A DNA stretch of 64,000 bases from Lineus longissimus. Lineage: Eukaryota > Nemertea > Pilidiophora > Heteronemertea > Lineidae. Below the pieces are notes generated by a model that worked only from the letters and a program-made list of their open reading frames with translations, searched no databases and was not told where the DNA came from. The stretch's first letter is position 1, and each line of letters starts with the position of its first letter. Position numbers and translations under genes: made by a program. The DNA lies in NCBI RefSeq assembly GCF_910592395.1, contig NC_088312.1, positions 16,873,292-16,937,291 on the forward strand, given 5' to 3'. Shown one piece after another: positions 25,448-38,770 of the stretch.

Positions 25448-25891
25448 ACTATTAACCAGGTGCCCTGAACATTGAAGCTGATTTTCAGAGCAGGATATAC
25501 CACAATGGTGAATGGGAACTACATAAGGTTTTGAACCAGGCCTTTTTTTATGTTTGGGGTTGCCTGACATTGATTTATTTGCGTCAAGAGTTAACCACAA
25601 GGTGAAAAATTATTGCTCCTGGAAGCCTGACCCGGACTGCTTAGCAGTGGATGCTTTCTCAATTGCTTGGAACCAGGGAATGGTTTATGCTATCCCCCAT
25701 TTTGCATTTTGTATGCTGGGCAAAACTCTCCAAAAGATAAAAATGGAAAATGTAGAAGCAATAATTATTTTCCCCTTGTGGCCTACCCAGCACTGGTACT
25801 CGGTTATTGCCTCGTTATTGATTGATTTTCCTTTTTTTCTTGCCCACAAGATCATCAGCTACCAGTGCTTCTTCATCCGCGCTCCACGGAT
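25448..25891 (+). pseudogene. RNase H domain of DIRS-like element, truncated at satellite
   Basis: From 25,477 frame 1 reads ADFQSRIYHNGEWELHKV and YVWG. A frameshift near 25,557 leads to the best-preserved segment of the island (frame 3, 25,554 onward): LPDIDLFASR, YCSWKPDPD, VDAFSIAWNQG, IIIFPLWPTQHW and LLIDFPFF. In this element class the domain removes the RNA template during reverse transcription; EW and IDLF contribute acidic residues of the active site. Sequence between IPQLAEAIG (about 25,420) and ADFQSR is much shorter than expected, so the RT-RNase H connection is deleted. The open frame continues past 25,891 into satellite DNA up to 26,003, so its last 37 or so codons are chimeric. 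Nothing of the 3' half (recombinase) follows on this strand. Confidence 0.88.
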
Positions 25892-26006
25892 GTACAGTAA
25901 TATATTGATGCAATCACACTCATTATCGTCACATTTATTCATTTATGTTGTGAATTATATACATTTGTTTTCATATTCTTTATGGAAATATATGGTTACG
26001 TAATAT
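25892..26006 (+). repeat. Isolated satellite piece, + orientation
   Basis: Starts exactly at gtacagtaatat and continues caatcacactcattatcg, gaattatatacatttg, catattctttatg and atatatggttacgtaatat before satellite similarity is lost near 26,006. It has private changes (atggaaatatatgg for atgcgtatatatgg). It is the direct continuation of the monomer half found inverted at 23,324-23,400. Confidence 0.92.
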
Positions 26007-26711
26007 GTAAAGAGCAATCTCTAGTGAAGTCACACAACTGTTTGACATGGGGGAGCCCCCCAACCCCCGTTTTGAATTATTTCTTCAATGATATGAAAAT
26101 TGAAAACCCTCTTGCCTCTGCATTTTTGTACTCAGGCATGTCAGACACACCATGCATATCATGACACCCAGGAGCTTTTTCTCATTTCTGAAACAGTTGC
26201 ATGGTTGGAATGAATTTCAAATCAGTCCGTCAAATCTATATCCAAATGGAACATTATGACCACTCTATATTTGTGCAGTGGTGTTAAAATTGACTTTTTT
26301 GAAGTAAATTACGTAAATCGAGAAGAAGAGGACGTTTACTTCGTCTGCAAGGAAATGTCACAACTGTCTCCGCCGACGTTGTTGTCCTGTATGTTCTAGC
26401 AGACGATTTTTAGATACATGATGTCCCACAACCGCACTTCAGGACAGTGGCGCAGGTGTGAATAAATCTACATGCGTGATTGGTCAATAGCTCATGATGT
26501 CATGAAATAATTGCGTGAACAACGGGAATCATGGTAACTGTGGTTGCTGTGCGTCGTGAAAGCAGGATCGTATGGAATGTAACAAACTGTAGCGGAACCG
26601 GAACTGTCATGGGTCTGCATAAATTTTTTCAGATTCGATGGACATGATGGATATATGAATTTTGTTTACACTATATATACATCAGTAACCATTACACTCA
26701 CTACGTTGTGT
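26007..26711. other. Orphan single-copy spacer between element and right array
   Basis: About 700 bp with mixed base composition. It resembles neither the satellite nor the recognised DIRS protein regions, and has no open frame beyond about 60 codons that looks real. I see a GC-rich inverted repeat at 26,049-26,061 (ggggga/gcccccc) and otherwise nothing recognisable. It could be the pre-satellite host sequence, part of another transposon, or filler captured when the arrays changed orientation. Confidence 0.6.
26049..26061. other. Short GC-rich inverted repeat
   Basis: ggggga followed at once by gcccccc gives a five- to six-base-pair palindromic core, and another cccccg lies just downstream. 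It is conspicuous because the neighbourhood is AT-rich. No function is shown. Confidence 0.4.
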
Positions 26712-26715
26712 GAGT
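26696..26715. other. Hairpin-capable inverted repeat next to the orientation switch
   Basis: actcac (26,696-26,701) and gtgagt (26,710-26,715) form a six-base stem with an eight-base loop. It lies about 22 bases before the point where satellite orientation changes. Confidence 0.5.
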
Positions 26716-26737
26716 TATTATAAATGTCTATTATACT
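26712..26737 (+). repeat. Degenerate + orientation satellite scrap at the switch point
   Basis: gttattataaatgtctattatact matches the satellite block cgtattataaacgcctattatact in + orientation with a few changes. The very next bases, gtaattgtatcaatatattac, are satellite in - orientation. The orientation switch therefore lies at about 26,737/26,738. Confidence 0.75.
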
Positions 26738-27246
26738 GTAATTGTATCAATATATTACTGTACTAATCGGTAATAATGAGGATACTAGGAATGATACTAG
26801 GAATCAATCATATCACAACATGCCTATCGATAAAACTCAAGGGTTGACGGAGTGAATGAAACCATGTAGCTAAATATTACAACTAAGCGATAATAGGCGT
26901 TTATAATACGTAACCATAACGAAGATGAAAACAAATGTATATAATTCACTACATAAACAAATAAATGTGACGATAATGAATGTAATTGTATCAATATTAA
27001 TTACTGTACTAATCGGTAATAATGAGGATACTAGGAATGATACAAGGAATCAATCAAATCACAATATGCCTATCGATAAATCTCAAGGTTTGACGGAGGG
27101 AATGAAACCATATAGCTAAATATTACGACTAAGCGAATAGTCGTTTATAATACGTAACCATACATACGGATACAAGGAATCAATGAAATCACAATATGCC
27201 TATCGATAAAACTCAAGGTTTGATGGTGTTAATGAAACCAGTATAA

Positions 27247-28921
27247 TAGGCGTTTATAATACGTAACCATATATACGCATAACGAAGATGAAAAGAAATG
27301 TATATAATTCACTACATAAGCAAATAAATGTGACGATAATGAGTGTAATTGTATCAATATTAATTACTGAACTAATCGGTAATAATGAGGATACTAGGAA
27401 TGATACAAGGAATCAATCAAATCACAATATGCCTATCGATAAATCTCAAGGTTTGACGGAGGGAATGAAACCATATAGCTAAATATTACGACTAAGCGAT
27501 AATAGGCGTTTATAATACGTAACCATATATACGCATAACGAAGATGAAAACAAATGTATATAATTCACTACATAAACAAATAAATGTGACGATAATGAGT
27601 GTAATTGTATCAATATACTTAATCAGTAATAATGAGGATACTAGGAATGATACTAGGAATCAATCATATCACAACATGCCTATCGATAAAACTCAAGGGT
27701 TGACGGAGTGAATGAAACCATATAGCTAAATATCACGACTAAGCGAAAGTATAATAGTCGTTTATAATACGTAACCATAACTACGGATACTAGGAATCAA
27801 TCAAATCACAATATGCCTATCGATAAATCTCAAGGTTTGACGGAGGGAATGAAACCATATTGCTAAATATTACGACTAAGCGATAATAGGCGTTTATAAT
27901 ACGTAACCATATATACGCATAACGAAGATGAAAAGAAATGTATATAATTCACTACATAAGCAAATAAATGTGACGATAATGAGTGTAATTGTATCAATAT
28001 TAATTACTGAACTAATCGGTAATAATGAGGATACTAGGAATGATACAAGGAATCAATCAAATCACAATATGCCTATCGATAAATCTCAAGGTTTGACGGA
28101 GGGAATGAAACCATATAGCTAAATATTACGACTAAGCGATAATAGGCGTTTATAATACGTAACCATACATACGTATACAAGGAATCTATGAAATCACAAT
28201 ATGCCTATCGATAAAACTCAAGGTTTGATGGTGTTAATGAAACAAGTATAATAGGCGTTTATAATACGTAACCATATATACGCATAACGAAGATGAAAAG
28301 AAATGTATATAATTCACTACATAAGCAAATAAATGTGACGATAATGAGTGTAATTGTATCAATATTAATTACTGTACTAATCGGTAATAATGAGGATACT
28401 AGGAATGATACAAGGAATCAATCAAATCACAATATGCCTATCGATAAATCTCAAGGTTTGACGGAGTGAATGAAACCATATAGCTAAATATTACGACTAA
28501 GCGATAATAGGCGTTTATAATACGTAACCATATATACGCATAACGAAGATGAAAACAAATGTATATAATTCACTACATAAACAAATAAATGTGACGATAA
28601 TGAGTGTAATTGTATCAATATACTTAATCAGTAATAATGAGGATACTAGGAATGATACTAGGAATCAATCATATCACAACATGCCTATCGATAAAACTCA
28701 AGGGTTGACGGAGTGAATGAAACCATATAGCTAAATATCACGACTAAGCGAAAGTATAATAGTCGTTTATAATACGTAACCATAACTACGGATACTAGGA
28801 ATCAATCAAATCACAATATGCCTATCGATAAATCTCAAGGTTTGACGGAGGGAATGAAACCATATTGCTAAATATTACGACTAAGCGATAATAGGCGTTT
28901 ATAATACGTAACCATATATAC
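27247..28921 (-). repeat. 1,005-bp tandem duplication near the array's inner edge
   Basis: The rare variant caatatacttaatcagtaat (which lacks attactgtac) occurs at about 27,612 and 28,617, and the sequence around agatgaaaagaaatg at about 27,286 recurs at 28,291. Both offsets are 1,005 bp. The match breaks near 27,916/28,921. Further copies of the same variants occur near 42,597 and 45,836, so this type was spread by later segmental duplications. Confidence 0.8.
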
Positions 28922-30305
28922 GAATAACGAAGATGAAAACAAATGTATATAATTCACTACATAAACAAATAAATGTGACGATAATGAGTGTAACTGTGTC
29001 AATATATTACTGTACTAATCGGTAATAATGAGGATACTAGTAATGAGGATACAAGGAATCAATCAAATAACAATATGCCTATCGATAAAACTCAAGGTTC
29101 GACGGAGTGAATGAAACCATATAGCTTAATATTACGACTAAGCGATAATAGGCGTTTATAATACGTAACCATATATACGCATAAAGAAGATGAAAACAAA
29201 TGTATATAATTCACAACATAAACAAATAAATGTGACAATAATGAGTGTAATTGTATCAATATATTACTGTACTTAATCGGTAATAATGAGGATACTAGGA
29301 ATGAGGATACAAGGAATCAATCAAATCACAATATCTCTATCGATAAATCTCAAGGTTTGACGGAGTGAATGAAACCATATAGCTAAATATTACGACTAAG
29401 CGAAAGTATAATAGACGTTTATAATACGTAACCATATATACGCATAACGAAGATGAAAACAAATGTATATAATTCACTACATAAAAGAAATAAATGTGAC
29501 GATAATGAGTGTAATTGTATCAATATATTACTGTACTAATCGGTAATAATGAGGATACTAGGAATGATACTAGGAATCAATCATATCACAACATGCCTAT
29601 CGATAAAACTCAAGGGTTGACGGAGTGAATGAAACCATATAGCTAAATATCACGACTAAGCGAAAGTATAATAGTCGTTTATAATACGTAACCATAACTA
29701 CGGATACTAGGAATCAATCAAATCACAATATGCCTATCGATAAAACTCAAGGTTCGACGGAGTGAATGAAACCATATAGCTAAATATTACAACTAAGCGA
29801 TAATAGGCGTTTATAATACGTAACCATATATACGCATAACGAAGATGAAAACAAATGTATATAATTCACTACATAAACAAATAAATGTGACGATAATGAA
29901 TGTAACTGTATCAATATTAATTACTGTACTAATCGGTAATAATGAGGATACTAGGAATGGTACAAGGAATCAATCAAATCACAATATGCCTATCGATAAA
30001 TCTCAAGGTTTGACGGAGGGAATGAAACCATATAGCTAAATATTACGACTAAGCGAATAGTCGTTTATAATACGTAACTATACATACGGATACAAGGAAT
30101 CAATGAAATCACAATATGCCTATCGATAAAACTCAAGGTTTGATGGAGTGAATGAAACCAGTATAATAGGCGTTTATAATACGTAACATAATATAATTCA
30201 CTACATAAACAAATAAATGTGACGATAATGAGTGTAATTGTATCAATATATTACTGTACTAATCGGTAATAATGAGGATACTAGGAATGATACTAGGAAT
30301 CAATC
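28150..30305 (-). repeat. 2.2-kb block duplicated at +17,216 bp (copy 1)
   Basis: The block from about 28,150 to 30,305 recurs at about 45,366-47,521. Shared rare features include the ctagtaatgaggatac variant (29,038 and 46,254) and the deletion junction acgtaacataatataattc (30,181 and 47,397). The match ends where tcaatcaaatcac faces tcaatcatatcac. Confidence 0.83.
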
Positions 30306-30474
30306 AAATCACAATATGCCTATCGATAAATCTCAAGGTTTGACGGAGGGAATGAAACCATATAGCTAAATATTACGACTAAGCGAATAGTCGTTTATAA
30401 TACGTAACCATACATACGGATACAAGGAATCAATGAAATCACAACATGCCTATCGATAAAACTCAAGGGTTGAC

Positions 30475-33400
30475 GGAGTGAATGAAACCATATAGCTAAA
30501 TATTACAACTAAGCGATAATAGGCGTTTATAATACGTAACCATAACGAAGATGAAAACAAATGTATATAATTCACTACATAAACAAATAAATGTGACGAT
30601 AATGAATGTAATTGTATCAATATTAATTACTGTACTAATCGGTAATAATGAGGATACTAGGAATGATACAAGGAATCAATCAAATCACAATATGTCTATC
30701 GATAAATCTCAAGGTTTGACGGAGGGAATGAAACCATATAGCTAAATATTACGACTAAGCGAATAGTCGTTTATAATACGTAACCATACATACGGATACA
30801 AGGAATCAATGAAATCACAATATGCCTATCGATAAAACTCAAGGTTTGATGGTGTTAATGAAACCAGTATAATAGGCGTTTATAATACGTAACCATATAT
30901 ACGCATAACGAAGATGAAAAGAAATGTATATAATTCACTACATAAGCAAATAAATGTGACGATAATGAGTGTAATTGTATCAATATTAATTACTGTACTA
31001 ATCGGTAATAATGAGGATACTAGGAATGATACTAGGAATCAATCATATCACAACATGCCTATCGATAAAACTCAAGGGTTGACGGAGTGAATGAAACCAT
31101 ATAGCTAAATATCACGACTAAGCGAAAGTATAATAGTCGTTTATAATACGTAACCATAACTACGGATACTAGGAATCAATCAAATCACAATATGCCTATC
31201 GATAAATCTCAAGGTTTGACGGAGGGAATGAAACCATATTGCTAAATATTACGACTAAGCGATAATAGGCGTTTATAATACGTAACCATATATACGCATA
31301 ACGAAGATGAAAACAAATGTATATAATTCACTACATAAACAAATAAATGTGACGATAATGAGTGTAACTGTGTCAATATATTACTGTACTAATCGGTAAT
31401 AATGAGGATACTAGTAATGAGGATACAGGGAATCAATCAAATAACAATATGCCTATCGATAAAACTCAAGGTTCGACGGAGTGAATGAAACCATATAGCT
31501 TAATATTACGACTAAGCGATAATAGGCGTTTATAATACGTAACCATATATACGCATAAAGAAGATGAAAACAAATGTATATAATTCACAACATAAACAAA
31601 TAAATGTGACAATAATGAGTGTAATTGTATCAATATATTACTGTACTTAATCGGTAATAATGAGGATACTAGGAATGAGGATACAAGGAATCAATCAAAT
31701 CACAATATCTCTATCGATAAATCTCAAGGTTTGACGGAGTGAATGAAACCATATAGCTAAATATTACGACTAAGCGAAAGTATAATAGACGTTTATAATA
31801 CGTAACCATATATACGCATCAAGAATATGAAAACAAATGTATATAATTCACAACATAAGCAAATAAATGTGACGATAATGAGTGTAATTGTATCAATATA
31901 TTACTGTACTTAATCAGTAATAATGAGGATACTAGGAATGATACTAGGAATCAATCATATCACAACATGCCTATCGATAAAACTCAAGGGTTGACGGAGT
32001 GAACGAAACCATATAGCTAAATATCACGACTAAGCGAAAGTATAATAGTCGTTTATAATACGTAACCATAACTACGGATACTAGGAATCAATCAAATCAC
32101 AATATGCCTATCGATAAAACTCAAGGGTTGACGGAGTGAATGAAACCATATAGCTAAATATTACGACTAAGCGAAAGTATAATAGGCGTTTATAATACGT
32201 AACCATAAATACGGATAGAAGGGAATCAATCAAATCTTAATATGCCTATTGATAAAACTCAAGGTTTGACGGAGTGAATGAAACCATATAGCTAAATATT
32301 ACGACTAAGCGAAAGTATAATAGGCGTTTATAATACGTAACCATATATACGCATAAAGAAGATGAAAACAAATGTATATAATTCACAACATAAACAAATA
32401 AATGTGACAATAATGAGTGTAATTGTATCAATATATTACTGTACTTAATCGGTAATAATGAGGATACTAGGAATGAGGATACAAGGAATCAATCAAATCA
32501 CAATATACCTATCGATAAATCTCAAGGTTTGACGGAGTGAATGAAACTATATAGCTAAATGTATATAATTCACTACATAAAAGAAATAAATGTGACGATA
32601 ATGAGTGTAATTGTATCAATATATTACTGTACTAATCGGTAATAATGAGGATACTAGGAATGATACTAGGAATCAATCATATCACAACATGCCTATCGAT
32701 AAAACTCAAGGGTTGACGGAGTGAATAAAACCATATAGCTAAATATCACGACTAAGCGAAAGTATAATAGTCGTTTATAATACGTAACCATAACTACGGA
32801 TACTAGGAATCAATCAAATCACAATATGCCTATCGATAAAACTCAAGGTTCGACGGAGTGAATGAAACCATATAGCTAAATATTACAACTAAGCGATAAT
32901 AGGCGTTTATAATACGTAACCATATATACGCATAACGAAGATGAAAACAAATGTATATAATTCACTACATAAACAAATAAATGTGACGATAATGAATGTA
33001 ACTGTATCAATATTAATTACTGTACTAATCGGTAATAATGAGGATACTAGGAATGGTACAAGGAATCAATCAAATCACAATATGCCTATCGATAAATCTC
33101 AAGGTTTGACGGAGGGAATGAAACCATATAGCTAAATATTACGACTAAGCGAATAGTCGTTTATAATACGTAACTATACATACGGATACAAGGAATCAAT
33201 GAAATCACAATATGCCTATCGATAAAACTCAAGGTTTGATGGAGTGAATGAAACCAGTATAATAGGCGTTTATAATACGTAACATAATATAATTCACTAC
33301 ATAAACAAATAAATGTGACGATAATGAGTGTAATTGTATCAATATATTACTGTACTAATCGGTAATAATGAGGATACTAGGAATGATACTAGGAATCAAT

Positions 33401-36400
33401 CATATCACAACATGCCTATCGATAAAACTCAAGGGTTGACGGAGTGAATGAAACCATATAGCTAAATATTACAACTAAGCGATAATAGGCGTTTACAATA
33501 CGTAACCATAACGAAGATGAAAACAAATGTATATAATTCACTACATAAACAAATAAATGTGACGATAATGAATGTAATTGTATCAATATTAATTACTGTA
33601 CTAATCGGTAATAATGAGGATACTAGGAATGATACAAGGAATCAATCAAATCACAATATGTCTATCGATAAATCTCAAGGTTTGACGGAGGGAATGAAAC
33701 CATATAGCTAAATATTACGACTAAGCGAATAGTCGTTTATAATACGTAACCATACATACGGATACAAGGAATCAATGAAATCACAATATGCCTATCGATA
33801 AAACTCAAGGTTTGATGGTGTTAATGAAACCAGTATAATAGGCGTTTATAATACGTAACCATATATACGCATAACGAAGATGAAAAGAAATGTATATAAT
33901 TCACTACATAAGCAAATAAATGTGACGATAATGAGTGTAATTGTATCAATATTAATTACTGTACTAATCGGTAATAATGAGGATACTAGGAATGATACTA
34001 GGAATCAATCATATCACAACATGCCTATCGATAAAACTCAAGGGTTGACGGAGTGAATGAAACCATATAGCTAAATATCACGACTAAGCGAAAGTATAAT
34101 AGTCGTTTATAATACGTAACCATAACTACGGATACTAGGAATCAATCAAATCACAATATGCCTATCGATAAATCTCAAGGTTTGACGGAGGGAATGAAAC
34201 CATATTGCTAAATATTACGACTAAGCGATAATAGGCGTTTATAATACGTAACCATATATACGCATAACGAAGATGAAAACAAATGTATATAATTCACTAC
34301 ATAAACAAATAAATGTGACGATAATGAGTGTAACTGTGTCAATATATTACTGTACTAATCGGTAATAATGAGGATACTAGTAATGAGGATACAGGGAATC
34401 AATCAAATAACAATATGCCTATCGATAAAACTCAAGGTTCGACGGAGTGAATGAAACCATATAGCTTAATATTACGACTAAGCGATAATAGGCGTTTATA
34501 ATACGTAACCATATATACGCATAAAGAAGATGAAAACAAATGTATATAATTCACAACATAAACAAATAAATGTGACAATAATGAGTGTAATTGTATCAAT
34601 ATATTACTGTACTTAATCGGTAATAATGAGGATACTAGGAATGAGGATACAAGGAATCAATCAAATCACAATATCTCTATCGATAAATCTCAAGGTTTGA
34701 CGGAGTGAATGAAACCATATAGCTAAATATTACGACTAAGCGAAAGTATAATAGACGTTTATAATACGTAACCATATATACGCATCAAGAATATGAAAAC
34801 AAATGTATATAATTCACAACATAAGCAAATAAATGTGACGATAATGAGTGTAATTGTATCAATATATTACTGTACTTAATCAGTAATAATGAGGATACTA
34901 GGAATGATACTAGGAATCAATCATATCACAACATGCCTATCGATAAAACTCAAGGGTTGACGGAGTGAACGAAACCATATAGCTAAATATCACGACTAAG
35001 CGAAAGTATAATAGTCGTTTATAATACGTAACCATAACTACGGATACTAGGAATCAATCAAATCACAATATGCCTATCGATAAATCTCAAGGTTTGACGG
35101 AGGGAATGAAACCATATTGCTAAATATTACGACTAAGCGAAAGTATAATAGGCGTTTATAATACGTAACCATAAATACGGATAGAAGGGAATCAATCAAA
35201 TCTTAATATGCCTATTGATAAAACTCAAGGTTTGACGGAGTGAATGAAACCATATAGCTAAATATTACGACTAAGCGAAAGTATAATAGGCGTTTATAAT
35301 ACGTAACCATATATACGCATAAAGAAGATGAAAACAAATGTATATAATTCACAACATAAACAAATAAATGTGACAATAATGAGTGTAATTGTATCAATAT
35401 ATTACTGTACTTAATCGGTAATAATGAGGATACTAGGAATGAGGATACAAGGAATCAATCAAATCACAATATCTCTATCGATAAATCTCAAGGTTTGACG
35501 GAGTGAATGAAACTATATAGCTAAATGTATATAATTCACTACATAAAAGAAATAAATGTGACGATAATGAGTGTAATTGTATCAATATATTACTGTACTA
35601 ATCGGTAATAATGAGGATACTAGGAATGATACTAGGAATCAATCATATCACAACATGCCTATCGATAAAACTCAAGGGTTGACGGAGTGAATAAAACCAT
35701 ATAGCTAAATATCACGACTAAGCGAAAGTATAATAGTCGTTTATAATACGTAACCATAACTACGGATACTAGGAATCAATCAAATCACAATATGCCTATC
35801 GATAAAACTCAAGGTTCGACGGAGTGAATGAAACCATATAGCTAAATATTACAACTAAGCGATAATAGGCGTTTATAATACGTAACCATATATACGCATA
35901 ACGAAGATGAAAACAAATGTATATAATTCACTACATAAACAAATAAATGTGACGATAATGAATGTAACTGTATCAATATTAATTACTGTACTAATCGGTA
36001 ATAATGAGGATACTAGGAATGGTACAAGGAATCAATCAAATCACAATATGCCTATCGATAAATCTCAAGGTTTGACGGAGGGAATGAAACCATATAGCTA
36101 AATATTACGACTAAGCGAATAGTCGTTTATAATACGTAACTATACATACGGATACAAGGAATCAATGAAATCACAATATGCCTATCGATAAAACTCAAGG
36201 TTTGATGGAGTGAATGAAACCAGTATAATAGGCGTTTATAATACGTAACATAATATAATTCACTACATAAACAAATAAATGTGACGATAATGAGTGTAAT
36301 TGTATCAATATATTACTGTACTAATCGGTAATAATGAGGATACTAGGAATGATACTAGGAATCAATCATATCACAACATGCCTATCGATAAAACTCAAGG

Positions 36401-38770
36401 GTTGACGGAGTGAATGAAACCATATAGCTAAATATTACAACTAAGCGATAATAGGCGTTTATAATACGTAACCATAACGAAGATGAAAACAAATGTATAT
36501 AATTCACTACATAAACAAATAAATGTGACGATAATGAATGTAATTGTATCAATATTAATTACTGTACTAATCGGTAATAATGAGGATACTAGGAATGATA
36601 CAAGGAATCAATCAAATCACAATATGTCTATCGATAAATCTCAAGGTTTGACGGAGGGAATGAAACCATATAGCTAAATATTACGACTAAGCGAATAGTC
36701 GTTTATAATACGTAACCATACATACGGATACAAGGAATCAATGAAATCACAATATGCCTATCGATAAAACTCAAGGTTTGATGGTGTTAATGAAACCAGT
36801 ATAATAGGCGTTTATAATACGTAACCATATATACGCATAACGAAGATGAAAAGAAATGTATATAATTCACTACATAAGCAAATAAATGTGACGATAATGA
36901 GTGTAATTGTATCAATATTAATTACTGTACTAATCGGTAATAATGAGGATACTAGGAATGATACTAGGAATCAATCATATCACAACATGCCTATCGATAA
37001 AACTCAAGGGTTGACGGAGTGAATGAAACCATATAGCTAAATATCACGACTAAGCGAAAGTATAATAGTCGTTTATAATACGTAACCATAACTACGGATA
37101 CTAGGAATCAATCAAATCACAATATGCCTATCGATAAATCTCAAGGTTTGACGGAGGGAATGAAACCATATTGCTAAATATTACGACTAAGCGATAATAG
37201 GCGTTTATAATACGTAACCATATATACGCATAACGAAGATGAAAACAAATGTATATAATTCACTACATAAACAAATAAATGTGACGATAATGAGTGTAAC
37301 TGTGTCAATATATTACTGTACTAATCGGTAATAATGAGGATACTAGTAATGAGGATACAGGGAATCAATCAAATAACAATATGCCTATCGATAAAACTCA
37401 AGGTTCGACGGAGTGAATGAAACCATATAGCTTAATATTACGACTAAGCGATAATAGGCGTTTATAATACGTAACCATATATACGCATAAAGAAGATGAA
37501 AACAAATGTATATAATTCACAACATAAACAAATAAATGTGACAATAATGAGTGTAATTGTATCAATATATTACTGTACTTAATCGGTAATAATGAGGATA
37601 CTAGGAATGAGGATACAAGGAATCAATCAAATCACAATATCTCTATCGATAAATCTCAAGGTTTGACGGAGTGAATGAAACCATATAGCTAAATATTACG
37701 ACTAAGCGAAAGTATAATAGACGTTTATAATACGTAACCATATATACGCATCAAGAATATGAAAACAAATGTATATAATTCACAACATAAGCAAATAAAT
37801 GTGACGATAATGAGTGTAATTGTATCAATATATTACTGTACTTAATCAGTAATAATGAGGATACTAGGAATGATACTAGGAATCAATCATATCACAACAT
37901 GCCTATCGATAAAACTCAAGGGTTGACGGAGTGAACGAAACCATATAGCTAAATATCACGACTAAGCGAAAGTATAATAGTCGTTTATAATACGTAACCA
38001 TAACTACGGATACTAGGAATCAATCAAATCACAATATGCCTATCGATAAATCTCAAGGTTTGACGGAGGGAATGAAACCATATTGCTAAATATTACGACT
38101 AAGCGAAAGTATAATAGGCGTTTATAATACGTAACCATAAATACGGATAGAAGGGAATCAATCAAATCTTAATATGCCTATTGATAAAACTCAAGGTTTG
38201 ACGGAGTGAATGAAACCATATAGCTAAATATTACGACTAAGCGAAAGTATAATAGGCGTTTATAATACGTAACCATATATACGCATAAAGAAGATGAAAA
38301 CAAATGTATATAATTCACAACATAAACAAATAAATGTGACAATAATGAGTGTAATTGTATCAATATATTACTGTACTTAATCGGTAATAATGAGGATACT
38401 AGGAATGAGGATACAAGGAATCAATCAAATCACAATATCTCTATCGATAAATCTCAAGGTTTGACGGAGTGAATGAAACTATATAGCTAAATGTATATAA
38501 TTCACTACATAAAAGAAATAAATGTGACGATAATGAGTGTAATTGTATCAATATATTACTGTACTAATCGGTAATAATGAGGATACTAGGAATGATACTA
38601 GGAATCAATCATATCACAACATGCCTATCGATAAAACTCAAGGGTTGACGGAGTGAATAAAACCATATAGCTAAATATCACGACTAAGCGAAAGTATAAT
38701 AGTCGTTTATAATACGTAACCATAACTACGGATACTAGGAATCAATCAAATCACAATATGCCTATCGATA
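30475..38770 (-). repeat. 2,966-bp higher-order repeat of 15 subunits, about 2.8 copies
   Basis: Copy 1 is 30,475-33,440, copy 2 is 33,441-36,406, and copy 3 starts at 36,407 and diverges near 38,770. In copy 2 the successive ggag/ggtg anchors give subunits of 246, 130, 233, 137, 257, 258, 260, 137, 138, 263, 184, 137, 256, 130 and 200 bp, which sum to exactly 2,966. Copies are nearly identical apart from scattered changes, such as one subunit in copy 1 near 32,110 carrying gataaaactcaaggg where copies 2 and 3 have gataaatctcaagg. This indicates recent tandem amplification with some gene conversion. Confidence 0.93.
32541..32565 (-). repeat. Deletion junction defining the 184-bp subunit
   Basis: atatagctaaat is followed directly by gtatataattcac. 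A full unit has about 80 bp between these blocks, each copy flanked by aaat. The same junction recurs near 35,520, 38,486, 49,641, 53,231 and 59,102, marking descent from one event. Confidence 0.85.

Larger units (their letters stand above)
22857..25891. mobile_element. Decayed, internally rearranged DIRS-like (tyrosine recombinase) retrotransposon
   Basis: This stretch holds recognisable fragments of all the main DIRS-class products: a tyrosine recombinase C-terminus on the - strand, then Gag-like, reverse transcriptase and RNase H regions on the + strand. Known DIRS-group elements carry RT and RNase H together with a tyrosine recombinase instead of a DDE integrase. The RNase H signature IDLFASR followed by SWKPDPD and PLWPTQHW is characteristic of that group. 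The element is dead: there are frameshifts and stops throughout, the central recombinase and any methyltransferase-like part are missing, and a 77-bp satellite piece sits inside at 23,324-23,400. The opposite strands of recombinase and RT are unexpected and are best explained by an inversion of 23,324-25,891. I could not identify inverted terminal repeats. Confidence 0.85.

Noticed and set aside
24974-25600. Three - strand open frames of 65-89 codons over the RT/RNase H region
   Set aside because: The + strand of this stretch holds clear RT and RNase H motifs; these are antisense shadows.
23324-26006. The satellite pieces flanking the retroelement as its inverted terminal repeats
   Set aside because: They are in opposite orientation but cover adjacent, non-overlapping parts of the monomer, so they are not copies of each other. 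A split monomer fits better.
26007-26164. Short 60-codon open frame at the start of the spacer as a gene
   Set aside because: It begins inside satellite DNA, has no recognisable motif and is within chance length.
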